DNA of 15,927 bases from Actinomycetes bacterium (GCA_023386675.1 JAEWJG010000087.1:1-15927); one strand, 5' to 3'; counted from the first letter of the stretch, positions 1 to 6,301 are shown. A program made the numbers and translations. Notes: generated by a model from the sequence alone, not told the origin.

Positions 1-165
1 CTCTCCCGCGCCGAGCTCATCGGCGCCGCCCTCCGCGCCGCGCGCCTCGACGGCGCCGACCTGCGGACGGCGATCTATCTCACCCAGCCGCAGGTGAACG
101 CAGCCGCCGGCGACGCCCGCACCCTGCTCCCCGCCGCGCTCGACCGCCCGGGCCACTGGGGCTGA
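1..165 (+). CDS. Pentapeptide-repeat protein, C-terminal end (partial)
   Basis: This frame is open from the first base and stops at TGA 163-165, giving 54 residues whose start lies outside the window. It shows consecutive A-x-L-x-x pentapeptides (AELIG, AALRA, ARLDG, ADLRT), the signature of the right-handed quadrilateral beta-helix of pentapeptide-repeat proteins. The stretch after the repeats (YLTQPQVNAAAGD, then LPAALDRPGHW) is the usual C-terminal tail of actinobacterial members of this family. The repeat number and any extra domain cannot be judged from this fragment. Family members include DNA-mimicking gyrase protectors, but most have no known function and none is claimed here. No convincing terminator follows before the lacI promoter. 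Confidence 0.8.
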   Translation, partial: LSRAELIGAALRAARLDGADLRTAIYLTQPQVNAAAGDARTLLPAALDRPGHWG

Positions 166-193
166 TCGGGCGCCGCCACCCGGAGAGGGGTCG

Positions 194-207
194 TGCAAAC
201 GCTTCCA
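194..207 (+). promoter_or_regulatory. LacI-family operator, upstream copy
   Basis: TGCAAACGCTTCCA fits the TGNAANCGNTTNCA pattern bound by LacI/GalR regulators at every fixed position, including the central CG into which the hinge leucine intercalates. It overlaps the -35 region of the promoter, so binding should block RNA polymerase. The likely ligand protein is the LacI regulator encoded just downstream (autoregulation); this pairing is inferred. Confidence 0.7.
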
Positions 208-223
208 CTCCCCTCGCTATACT
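194..223 (+). promoter_or_regulatory. Probable sigma-A-type promoter of the lacI-GH13 operon
   Basis: A near-consensus -10 element TATACT lies at 218-223. A weak -35 (TGCAAA, 194-199) sits 18 bp upstream. Transcription would start near 230, giving a leader of about 67 nt before the ATG at 297. The -35 region is fully inside the upstream LacI-type operator, which is what a repressible promoter should look like. The -10 is clear and the -35 is only half matched. Confidence 0.55.
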
Positions 224-259
224 CGCCGTGTGCACGGTCACACCCCGGGCACCGGTGGC

Positions 260-273
260 GGTAAGCGCTTCCA
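260..273 (+). promoter_or_regulatory. LacI-family operator, downstream copy
   Basis: GGTAAGCGCTTCCA carries the perfect core palindrome AAGCGCTT and matches the LacI operator pattern at all but its first fixed base. Its centre is 66 bp after the centre of the upstream operator. It lies in the predicted leader, about 10 bp before the Shine-Dalgarno sequence of lacI. A second site in the leader could act as a roadblock or stabilise repression. Confidence 0.65.
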
Positions 274-296
274 CCGAGCGCACGGGAGGAGGTGGC

Positions 297-1325
297 ATGC
301 CCGGGATCGACGACGTCGCACGCCTCGCCGGCGTCTCCACGGCCACGGTCTCGCGCGCGCTCAGCGGCAACGGGCCCGTCTCCCAGACGACCCGCGCGCG
401 CGTGGTGCAGGCCGCGTCCGACCTCGGCTACGTCGTCTCGTCGAACGCCTCCAGCCTCGCCTCCGGCCGCACGCGGAACATCGGCGCAGTCGTGCCGCAC
501 CTGAACCGCTGGTTCTTCACCTCCGTCATCGAAGGCGCCGAGCGCGTCCTCCTCGGCCGCGGCTACGACCTCACCCTCTACAACCTGAGCGGTGACGGCG
601 ACGAGCGGCAGCGCGTGTTCGAGCACCACCTGCTCCGCAACCGGGTGGATGCGGTGTTCGCCGTCTCCCTCGAACTCGCCGAGCAGGAGGTCTCCCGCCT
701 GCTCGCGCTCGGCAAGCCGCTCGTGGGCGTCGGCGGACCGCTGCCCGGCGTCAGCACCATCCGCCTCGACGACGTGGCCGTCGCCCACCTCGCGACCGAC
801 CACCTCCTCTCTCTCGGCCACCGCCGCATCGCGCACATCGGGGCGTCCCACGAGTTCGACCTGGACTTCCACATCCCGACCAGTCGCCGCCTGGGCTACG
901 AGCAGGCGCTCACCGAGGCCGGGCTTCCGGTGGACGAGCGCCTCCACCGCGCCGCCGACTTCACCCTGCCGGGCGGGTACGAGGCCGCGAAGCAGCTCCT
1001 CGGCACCCCGCACGACCGCCCGACCGCCATCTTCGCCGCGTCCGACGAGATGGCGATCGGCGCCATCCTGGCGGCGCGTGATCTCGGACTGAGCGTCCCG
1101 CGCGACGTATCGGTCATCGGGATCGACGACCACCCGCTGGCCGAGTTCTTCGGACTCAGCACCGTGGCACAGCATCCCGTCGCCCAGGGCGAGCACGCGG
1201 CCGAGCTCCTGCTGGCCGCACTCGACGCCTCACGCCGATCCGCCGCCGGCGGACCGCCGGAACCGGTGGGCCACGTCGCGCCCGCCGACCTGATCGTGCG
1301 GTCGAGCACCGCCGCCCGCCCCTGA
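297..1325 (+). CDS. LacI-family transcriptional repressor
   Basis: This 342-residue regulator has an N-terminal LacI helix-turn-helix (DDVARLAGVSTATVSRALSG, residues 5-24), a hinge helix with NASSLASGRT (50-59; Leu54 is the expected minor-groove intercalator), and a periplasmic-binding-protein-like effector domain from about residue 61. Its length is normal for the family. I chose ATG 297 because GGGAGGAGG lies 4-7 bases upstream; the in-frame GTG at 228 would fall at the promoter's transcription start and has no ribosome site. The stop is 28 bp before the GH13 alpha-glucosidase, so the two are almost certainly cotranscribed. The regulator probably senses an alpha-glucoside such as maltose or isomaltose and represses its own operon through the two operators upstream. 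The ligand is inferred from the neighbour. Confidence 0.9.
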   Translation: MPGIDDVARLAGVSTATVSRALSGNGPVSQTTRARVVQAASDLGYVVSSNASSLASGRTRNIGAVVPHLNRWFFTSVIEGAERVLLGRGYDLTLYNLSGDGDERQRVFEHHLLRNRVDAVFAVSLELAEQEVSRLLALGKPLVGVGGPLPGVSTIRLDDVAVAHLATDHLLSLGHRRIAHIGASHEFDLDFHIPTSRRLGYEQALTEAGLPVDERLHRAADFTLPGGYEAAKQLLGTPHDRPTAIFAASDEMAIGAILAARDLGLSVPRDVSVIGIDDHPLAEFFGLSTVAQHPVAQGEHAAELLLAALDASRRSAAGGPPEPVGHVAPADLIVRSSTAARP

Positions 1326-1353
1326 CCCCCACCCCACCCACAACGAACACGAG

Positions 1354-3099
1354 GTGACCACCATCTCCGCAGCAGCGAACCCCGAATCCGCGCTCACCCC
1401 CTCGGCCCCCGGCCGCGAGTGGTGGCGCTCCGCCGTGATCTACCAGGTCTACCCCCGCTCCTTCGCCGACTCCGACGGCGACGGGATGGGCGACCTGCCC
1501 GGCATCACCAGCCGGCTCGGCGCCCTCCGCGACCTGGGCGTGGACGCCGTCTGGCTGTCCCCCTTCTACCGCTCGCCGCAGCGCGACGCGGGCTACGACG
1601 TCGCCGACTACCGCGACGTCGACCCGCGGTTCGGCACGCTCGCCGACTTCGACGCCATGCTCGCCGAGGCGCACAGCCTCGGGCTGCGCGTCATCATCGA
1701 CATCGTCCCGAACCACTCCTCCAGCGACCACGTGTGGTTCCAGGAGGCGCTGGCCGCCGCCCCGGGAAGCGCCGAGCGCGCGCGCTACATCTTCCGCGAC
1801 GGCAAGGGCGAGAACGGCGAGCTCCCGCCGAACAACTGGGAGTCGATCTTCGGCGGCCGGGCGTGGACGCGCGTGACCGACGCCGACGGCACCCCCGGCC
1901 AGTGGTACCTCCACCTGTTCGACAAGTCGCAGCCCGACTTCGACTGGGAGAACCCGTGGGTGTGGGACCAATTCCGCGGCGTCCTGCGCTTCTGGCTGGA
2001 CCGCGGGGTCGACGGCTTCCGCGTGGATGTGGCGCACGGCATGGTCAAGGAGGCCGGCCTCCCCGACTACACCCCGCCCGCCGGGACCGGCAGCATGGGC
2101 GGCGGAGCCCCGACTCTCGAGACGGGCGGCATCCCGCTCGAGCCGGAGATCCACGCGCACGCCGAGCTCGATCCGCCGACGCCGCCGTACTTCGCGCAGG
2201 ACGGCGTTCACGAGATCTACCGTGACTGGCACAAGGTCCTGGACGAGTACGAGGGCGATCGCGTCCTCTGCGGCGAGGCCTGGGTGGAACCGCTGGAGAA
2301 GCTGGCCCGCTGGGTGCGCCCCGACGAGATGCAGCAGACCTTCAATTTCGCCTACCTCGAGACCCCGTGGGATGCGAACGCACTGCGCTCTGTGATCGAC
2401 GGCTCGATCGCGGCATTCAGCAGCGTCGGCGCGCCGAGCACGTGGGTGCTCTCGAACCACGACGTCGTCCGCCACGCCACCCGCCTCGCGCTGCAGGGCG
2501 AGAACCTGCAGGGCCACGGCATCGGACCGAAGACGAAGGGCCTCCCCGACCCGGCGTTCGGTCTGCGTCGCGCTCGCGCCGCCACCGCGCTGATGCTCGC
2601 GCTGCCCGGCTCCGCCTACCTGTATCAGGGAGAGGAGCTCGGCCTGCCCGAGGCGATCGACCTCCCGGACGAGGCGCGCCAGGACCCGACCTGGTTCCGC
2701 ACCAACGGCGAGCGCTACGGCCGCGACGGCTGCCGCGTCCCGATCCCGTGGGAGGGTGACGAGGCGTCGTACGCCTTCGGTCCCGGCTCGGCGAGCTGGC
2801 TGCCGCAGCCGGCGGTGTGGGCGTCGTACACGCGCACGCCGCAGGAGGGCGTCGCGGGCTCCACCCTGACGATGTACCAGGATGCACTGAAGCTGCGCCG
2901 CTCGCACGACCTCGCGTTCGGCGGGCCCGAGTGGATCGACCTCGGCGGCGACACCCTCGCCTTCCGGACCGGGGCGGTCACCGTGGTGGTCAACTTCGGC
3001 ACGTCGCCGGTCGCGATCCCTTCCGGCGAGGTCGTCCTGGCGAGCGGCGAGCTGTCCGACGGGATGCTGCCGCAGGACACCGCGGTCTGGCTCGTCTGA
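1354..3099 (+). CDS. GH13 alpha-glucosidase (oligo-1,4/1,6-glucosidase type)
   Basis: This 581-residue cytoplasmic enzyme (no signal peptide) should hydrolyse terminal alpha-glucosidic bonds of short malto- or isomalto-oligosaccharides. All four GH13 regions are present: DIVPNH (116-121), GFRVD with nucleophile Asp225, CGEAW with acid/base Glu308, and SNHD with transition-state stabiliser Asp370. The start region WWRSAVIYQVYPRSFADSDGDG is typical of alpha-glucosidases. The wording after region II (VAHGMVKEAGLPD) resembles the actinobacterial AglA-type group, as I remember it. The start is GTG 1354, the first usable codon; only GAGG directly abutting or overlapping it could serve as a ribosome site, so translation may depend on coupling to lacI, which ends 28 bp upstream. 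Trehalose synthase and sucrose hydrolase are less likely alternatives; exact specificity cannot be read from sequence. Confidence 0.9.
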   Translation: MTTISAAANPESALTPSAPGREWWRSAVIYQVYPRSFADSDGDGMGDLPGITSRLGALRDLGVDAVWLSPFYRSPQRDAGYDVADYRDVDPRFGTLADFDAMLAEAHSLGLRVIIDIVPNHSSSDHVWFQEALAAAPGSAERARYIFRDGKGENGELPPNNWESIFGGRAWTRVTDADGTPGQWYLHLFDKSQPDFDWENPWVWDQFRGVLRFWLDRGVDGFRVDVAHGMVKEAGLPDYTPPAGTGSMGGGAPTLETGGIPLEPEIHAHAELDPPTPPYFAQDGVHEIYRDWHKVLDEYEGDRVLCGEAWVEPLEKLARWVRPDEMQQTFNFAYLETPWDANALRSVIDGSIAAFSSVGAPSTWVLSNHDVVRHATRLALQGENLQGHGIGPKTKGLPDPAFGLRRARAATALMLALPGSAYLYQGEELGLPEAIDLPDEARQDPTWFRTNGERYGRDGCRVPIPWEGDEASYAFGPGSASWLPQPAVWASYTRTPQEGVAGSTLTMYQDALKLRRSHDLAFGGPEWIDLGGDTLAFRTGAVTVVVNFGTSPVAIPSGEVVLASGELSDGMLPQDTAVWLV

Positions 3100-3106
3100 G
3101 CCCCGC

Positions 3107-3919
3107 TCACTCCCAGCCGGCGTAGTAGCGCTCGGCGCGGGGGTGCAGCTGATCGAAGAGGCCCGGCGCGGCCGCCACCAGCAGGCGGCGGTCCGCCGGG
3201 CCTCCGTCGATCCCGGCGACGCGCGCGCCGGCCTCCGCGGCGATCAAGGCGCCCGCAGCGTGATCCCACGGGTTGAGGCCGCGCTCGAAGTACGCGTCGA
3301 GCCGCCCGGCCGCGAGCGAGCAGAGGTCGAGGGAGGCGGCGCCGATCCGGCGGATGTCGCGCACGTCCCCGATCAGCTCCTGCACGAACGTCGCCTGTCG
3401 CCGGCGCACCTCGGCGTCGTACCCGAACCCGGTGCCGACCAAAGCGAGCGGGAGCTCGACGCCGTCGTTGACATGGAGGGGTGCGCCGTTCAGGTGCGCG
3501 CCGCCGCCCGTCGAGGCCGTGTACACCTCCTTCAGCACGGGGTTGACGACCGCGCCGGCGAGCGTCCGCCACGTCGCCGGGTCGGGATCGCCCTCGACGA
3601 CCGCGATGCTGACCGCCCACGCCGGGATTCCGTAGAAGTAGTTGACCGTTCCGTCGATCGGGTCGACGACCCAGGTGAGCCCGCTCCGGCTGCTGCTGTC
3701 GCCGGACTCCTCCCCCAGGAACCCGTCCTTCGGTCGCGCGGCGGCCAGCGCATCCCGGATCAGCTGCTCGGTCTCGCGATCGGCCCGCGTGACGATGTCG
3801 CTCAACGACGACTTGGACGCGGCGATCTCGACCCCGTCTTGCCGGCGCTGCCACGCGAAGGCGGCGGCCCGGCGGGCGACGGTGGCGGCGATCTCGAGCA
3901 GTTCGACGGGGGAGGTCAT
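3107..3919 (-). CDS. Inositol monophosphatase family phosphatase
   Basis: This 270-residue protein has the full metal-binding set of the family: GEES (69-72), WVVDPIDGT (83-91) and WDHAAG (218-223). The family uses Mg2+ to remove phosphate from inositol-1-phosphate or related small phosphates such as histidinol phosphate or PAP. In actinomycetes the members supply free inositol, histidine or other products, so substrate assignment from sequence alone is unsafe. The ATG at 3917-3919 follows a GAGAGG ribosome site nine bases upstream. The gene converges on the GH13 gene with only seven bases between the stops, and no terminator is visible there. It lies downstream of the tRNA-Tyr terminator, so it is transcribed independently of that tRNA, but no clear promoter is visible. 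Confidence 0.88.
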   Translation of the reverse strand: MTSPVELLEIAATVARRAAAFAWQRRQDGVEIAASKSSLSDIVTRADRETEQLIRDALAAARPKDGFLGEESGDSSSRSGLTWVVDPIDGTVNYFYGIPAWAVSIAVVEGDPDPATWRTLAGAVVNPVLKEVYTASTGGGAHLNGAPLHVNDGVELPLALVGTGFGYDAEVRRRQATFVQELIGDVRDIRRIGAASLDLCSLAAGRLDAYFERGLNPWDHAAGALIAAEAGARVAGIDGGPADRRLLVAAAPGLFDQLHPRAERYYAGWE

Positions 3920-3954
3920 GGAGTCAAGCCTCTCAGATGCCCGGAGACGGAACG

Positions 3955-3977
3955 AGCCCGGCCGCAGGGGCCGGGCT
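3955..3977 (-). terminator. Terminator of the tRNA-Tyr transcript
   Basis: A perfect 9-bp inverted repeat (AGCCCGGCC / GGCCGGGCT) with a 5-nt loop begins 7 bp past the 3' end of the tRNA. On the minus strand the stem is followed by CGTTCC, so the U tract is poor. Strong GC stems of this kind with weak U tracts are common after actinobacterial tRNA genes. Confidence 0.75.
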
Positions 3978-3983
3978 AGTCGG

Positions 3984-4065
3984 TGGCGAGTGAGGGATTC
4001 GAACCCCCGAAGTCGTAGACAGCTGATTTACAGTCAGATCCCTTTGGCCGCTTGGGTAACTCGCC
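3984..4065 (-). tRNA. tRNA-Tyr (anticodon GTA)
   Basis: The minus strand folds as an 82-nt class II tRNA. The acceptor stem is GGCGAGT paired with ACTCGCC plus discriminator A. The anticodon stem-loop is CTGA-CTGTAAA-TCAG with anticodon GTA. A long variable arm follows, and then the T loop GGTTCGAATCC. The long variable arm with GTA is diagnostic of bacterial tRNA-Tyr. The 3' CCA is not encoded (the following bases read CCG), so it must be added by CCA-adding enzyme, as is usual in actinomycetes. Confidence 0.97.
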
Positions 4066-4112
4066 GAGGCGCTCCCGACCACCAGTGTTCTCGTGACCGA
4101 AGGCGCCAGACA

Positions 4113-4118
4113 AGAATA
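4113..4118 (-). promoter_or_regulatory. Possible -10 element of tRNA-Tyr promoter
   Basis: TATTCT on the minus strand lies about 48 bp before the mature 5' end of the tRNA. It is the best -10-like sequence in the stretch between the ClgR-like gene and the tRNA. No recognisable -35 sits at the right distance, so this is tentative. Confidence 0.3.
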
Positions 4119-4154
4119 GCCGTACGCGCGCCCGCACACGAAATCAGCGGGCGT

Positions 4155-4505
4155 TCAGGCGGCGAGCGCCACCACGCCGGGCTTGGTCGCGGTCGCCACC
4201 GCCACCGCGGGCTGCAGGTCGGCGGCGGTCCGTACCGCGCGCTCCTCGTCGTGTCCGGGCACCAGGCTGAGCACCTGGCCGCCGGCGAACTCGGCTGCGA
4301 CGCGGGTCAGCAGCTCGCCCTCCGGCACACCGAGCACGCGGCACAGCGCGGCCAGGATCTCGGACGACGCCTCCTTGCGGCCGCGCTCGATCTCGGACAG
4401 GTAGGGCACCGACACCCTGGACTGCGCGGAGAGCTCGCGCAGGGTCGTGCCGCGCTCCGTCCTGATCCGGCGGAGCACCGAGCCGATCGCGTGCCGCAGA
4501 AGCAT
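4155..4505 (-). CDS. ClgR-like XRE-family transcriptional regulator
   Basis: This 116-residue protein has one XRE helix-turn-helix (TTLRELSAQSRVSVPYLSEI, residues 20-39) followed by ERGRKEASSEILAALCRVLG (40-59). That second stretch is very close to the conserved block of ClgR, the actinobacterial activator of clp protease and chaperone genes. The C-terminus reads VVALAA. The Streptomyces ClgR depends on C-terminal alanines for ClpP-dependent turnover, so this tail supports the assignment, though ClgR proteins vary outside the HTH. The start ATG is 4503-4505; there is no good ribosome site, but a TAGGCT box ends six bases before the ATG, suggesting a leaderless message. It could be a ClgR paralogue rather than the main ClgR. 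Confidence 0.75.
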   Translation of the reverse strand: MLLRHAIGSVLRRIRTERGTTLRELSAQSRVSVPYLSEIERGRKEASSEILAALCRVLGVPEGELLTRVAAEFAGGQVLSLVPGHDEERAVRTAADLQPAVAVATATKPGVVALAA

Positions 4506-4511
4506 GGCGCC

Positions 4512-4517
4512 AGCCTA
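4512..4517 (-). promoter_or_regulatory. Probable -10 of the ClgR-like gene (leaderless start)
   Basis: TAGGCT on the minus strand fits TANNNT and is followed by six bases and then the ATG, so transcription would begin at or next to the start codon. No Shine-Dalgarno sequence is present in the remaining space. No consensus -35 is seen upstream; instead a perfect palindrome occupies the region, consistent with an activated or repressed promoter. Confidence 0.4.
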
Positions 4518-4520
4518 TGT

Positions 4521-4537
4521 CGGATCGCGCCGATCCG
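4521..4537. repeat. Palindrome next to the ClgR-like promoter
   Basis: CGGATCG-CGC-CGATCCG is a perfect 7-bp inverted repeat with a 3-bp centre, 16 to 32 bp upstream of the regulator's ATG, in the spacer or -35 region. It is a possible operator; its binding protein is unknown. Confidence 0.5.
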
Positions 4538-4555
4538 CGCCTGCGGGTTCCGGCG

Positions 4556-4574
4556 GTTCTGCTGTGGGCAGAAC
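4556..4574. repeat. GTTCTGC-N5-GCAGAAC palindrome, candidate ClgR-type operator
   Basis: Perfect 7-bp arms flank a 5-bp spacer (TGTGG), 51 to 69 bp upstream of the ClgR-like gene. The layout resembles the described ClgR box GTTCGC-N5-GCG, but with one extra base in each arm. It lies between two divergent genes, so it could serve autoregulation. It is unlikely to be a terminator because no gene ends nearby. Confidence 0.5.
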
Positions 4575-4653
4575 GGCCGAGTGGATGCTGTGCGCTCGCG
4601 ACACCCCGGCGCGCCTGACGACGATGTCGGTGGTCGGGCGCACAATCGTGGGC

Positions 4654-4797
4654 ATGAGAACGTTGGAGATTTGCGAACGGTGCGACGGCACAGGGGCAGA
4701 CCCGACGCAGCACGTCGAGGAGATCACCCTCTGCATCGAGTGCAGCGGCGACGGCTGCCACGTCACCTACTACGAAGAGCTGGCGCAGACGGCCTGA
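4654..4797 (+). CDS. Small CxxCxGxG zinc-finger-type protein
   Basis: This 47-residue acidic protein carries two CxxCxGxG motifs, CERCDGTG (residues 7-14) and CIECSGDG (27-34), plus Cys35. The spacing is that of the DnaJ cysteine-rich zinc domain reduced to a single zinc site, so it should bind one Zn2+ through four cysteines. The starts are ATG 4654 or GTG 4648; there is no ribosome site, and CACAAT seven bases before the ATG might be a -10 for a leaderless message. It is divergent from the ClgR-like gene and 17 bp upstream of the nucleotidyltransferase. Function is unknown; a partner of another protein or a small redox or zinc protein are possibilities. The protein is real by motif density rather than by length. 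Confidence 0.7.
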   Translation: MRTLEICERCDGTGADPTQHVEEITLCIECSGDGCHVTYYEELAQTA

Positions 4798-4814
4798 GCC
4801 GTAGCATCCACGCG

Positions 4815-5516
4815 ATGGACGCGGCCGAGCTCGCCCTCCGCTTCTGCGAGGCCCAGTTCCCGGCTGCGACGACGGTCGTCCTGGGCGGGAGCGCATCCAC
4901 GGGGCGACGCACCGCGACCAGCGACATCGATCTGCTGCTGATCGCCCCGCCTGCGGCTTTCGCCGGGCAGGGCGGCGCCGCGGATTCGGTCGCCCGCGTC
5001 GCGCACGCCCACGGTGAACGGATCGACGTCTTCGCCTACACGGTGGAGGCGTATCGAGCGTGGGCCGAGCGCGACTTCGCGAGCCTCCGGCCGGTGCTGC
5101 CGTTCCTTCTCACCGAAGGGACACCGCTGCGCGCCGGGCCGGAATACGACGAGCTGCGGGACTGGTCGGCCGGACGCCTCGCCGCAGGCCCGGACGTCTC
5201 ATCCCACCAGCTCGCGCTGCGCCGTTACGCGCTCACCGACCTCATCGACGACCTCCGCGACGCGACGGACCTGCTGGCGGTGGCGACCATTCGCGCCGAC
5301 CTGCTGCGGGGGCTCGCCGAGCTCTCCCTGCTGACGGCGGGAGCCTGGCTGGGGAGCGGCAAATGGCTGGCCCGACGGCTTCGTGCGGCGGACGCCGCCG
5401 CGGCCGATGCCCTCGAGACGCTCGCCTCCCGGACGGACGCGAGCGCCGCCGCGGACGTCGCGACGACGTTGCTCGAACGGCTCGGCGGCCGCGTGGATGC
5501 CGACTTCGTACGCTGA
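4815..5516 (+). CDS. Nucleotidyltransferase-fold protein
   Basis: This 233-residue protein has the Pol-beta-type nucleotidyltransferase motif GGSASTG (24-30) followed by SDIDL (36-40; metal ligands Asp37 and Asp39) and a third acidic residue in RIDVF (Asp71). The remainder (about 115-233) is helical and includes GSGKWLARRL. This layout is shared by aminoglycoside adenylyltransferases and by MNT/HEPN-like fusions, but no substrate can be named. TAGCAT ends seven bases before the ATG at 4815 and there is no Shine-Dalgarno sequence, so the gene may be leaderless, or be read through from the zinc-type gene 17 bp upstream. The gene converges with the heme oxygenase with 31 bp between the stops and no clear terminator. 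Confidence 0.8.
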   Translation: MDAAELALRFCEAQFPAATTVVLGGSASTGRRTATSDIDLLLIAPPAAFAGQGGAADSVARVAHAHGERIDVFAYTVEAYRAWAERDFASLRPVLPFLLTEGTPLRAGPEYDELRDWSAGRLAAGPDVSSHQLALRRYALTDLIDDLRDATDLLAVATIRADLLRGLAELSLLTAGAWLGSGKWLARRLRAADAAAADALETLASRTDASAAADVATTLLERLGGRVDADFVR

Positions 5517-5547
5517 CCCAGGGCCGCTGATCGCAGACCGCGACGCG

Positions 5548-6195
5548 TCAGGCTGCGGCCTTCGCGACCGCGAGGTCGTCGAACAGCTCCGTGTTGAAGC
5601 GGAACGCCAGGCCGACCTCGTCGATGACGCGGTCCCGCTCCTCCTCGGTCCAGTCGACGGCGTCGAGCTGTGAGCGGTAGGTGTCCTTGAACAGCTTCGG
5701 CTTCGCGATGTCGGCGAACAGGTAGAAGCCCACCCCGTTCGTCTCGAACCCGTATGCACGCTGCAGGAGCGTCCGGATGATCTGCCCTCCGGACAGGTCG
5801 CCGAGGTACCGCGTGTAGTGGTGGGCGACGAACCCGCCCGGCCACGTGCTCCCGACCTCACGGATGCGGGCGGTGTAGCGGACCGTGGACGGGAGCGGGG
5901 CGATGCGCTCGCGCCAGTCGTCGCCGATCAGGAACTCCAGGTCGGCCTCGATCGCCGGCAGGCGGGTCAGCGCCGGCGTGATGAACAGCGACGCCACAGG
6001 GTCGCCGCCCATGCGGTCGGCCGCCTCCTCCAGCGCCTCGTAGATGAAGTAGTGCTGCGAGAGCAGGGCGATGTAGTCGTCGCGCGAGCCGCTGCCGGAC
6101 ATGAGGTCCTGCATGAAGACCGCGCCCTCGCTCTCCTGGTGGACGCCGCGCGTACGCTCGCGCAGCGCCTGCGAGAAGGGGATGAGCTCGGCCAT
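5548..6195 (-). CDS. hmuO: Biliverdin-producing heme oxygenase
   Basis: This 215-residue cytoplasmic enzyme opens heme to biliverdin, CO and Fe2+ for iron acquisition. The proximal ligand is His19 in GVHQESE, and the distal helix motif is RYLGDLSGGQ (129-138), with Asp133 at the place of the catalytic aspartate of Corynebacterium diphtheriae HmuO. Length matches that protein. The ATG (6193-6195) has an AGGAG ribosome site 7 bases upstream. An IdeR/DtxR box covers the predicted transcription start, so expression should rise in iron starvation. No heme-uptake gene lies beside it, so heme import must be encoded elsewhere. The electron donor is not visible here. Confidence 0.95.
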   Translation of the reverse strand: MAELIPFSQALRERTRGVHQESEGAVFMQDLMSGSGSRDDYIALLSQHYFIYEALEEAADRMGGDPVASLFITPALTRLPAIEADLEFLIGDDWRERIAPLPSTVRYTARIREVGSTWPGGFVAHHYTRYLGDLSGGQIIRTLLQRAYGFETNGVGFYLFADIAKPKLFKDTYRSQLDAVDWTEEERDRVIDEVGLAFRFNTELFDDLAVAKAAA

Positions 6196-6209
6196 GCGGG
6201 TCTCCTGAC

Positions 6210-6228
6210 TCAGGTAAGGCTTACCTCA
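6210..6228. promoter_or_regulatory. IdeR/DtxR iron box
   Basis: The 19-bp palindrome TCAGGTAAGGCTTACCTCA matches the DtxR/IdeR consensus TWAGGTWAGSCTWACCTWA at 17 of 19 positions, the two misses being the symmetric positions 2 and 18. It lies 15 bp before the heme oxygenase start and overlaps the predicted transcription start, the typical place for iron-dependent repression. Confidence 0.92.
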
Positions 6229-6256
6229 GCCTCTCCTACCCGAGTCCGGGCGTCAA
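6228..6256 (-). promoter_or_regulatory. Probable heme oxygenase promoter
   Basis: On the minus strand TTGACG (6256-6251) is followed after 17 bp by GAGGCT (6233-6228). The -10 is poor but the -35 is strong and the spacing is ideal; transcription would begin inside the iron box. Confidence 0.5.
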
Positions 6257-6301
6257 GGCGGCTATCACCCGGGCACGGGAGCACGTCGCCGAGGCGACTC
6301 G

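Noticed and set aside
167..182. Hairpin after the pentapeptide-repeat gene as terminator
   Set aside because: The stem is only 4 bp (CGGG/CCCG) and no U tract follows.
228..296. GTG 228 as an earlier start for the LacI regulator
   Set aside because: It coincides with the predicted transcription start, adds 23 residues unlike any LacI N-terminus and has no ribosome site, whereas ATG 297 follows GGGAGGAGG.
1156..2907. Long minus-strand open frame opposite the GH13 gene
   Set aside because: The translation has no family resemblance, while the + strand carries all four GH13 regions.
4556..4574. SOS/LexA box
   Set aside because: Actinobacterial LexA sites read CGAAC-N4-GTTCG; here GTTC and GAAC are in the opposite arrangement with a longer interval.
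3642..4814. Long + strand open frame running into the nucleotidyltransferase gene
   Set aside because: Its upstream part runs antisense to the phosphatase, the tRNA-Tyr and the ClgR-like gene and contains no motif; the real gene starts at ATG 4815.
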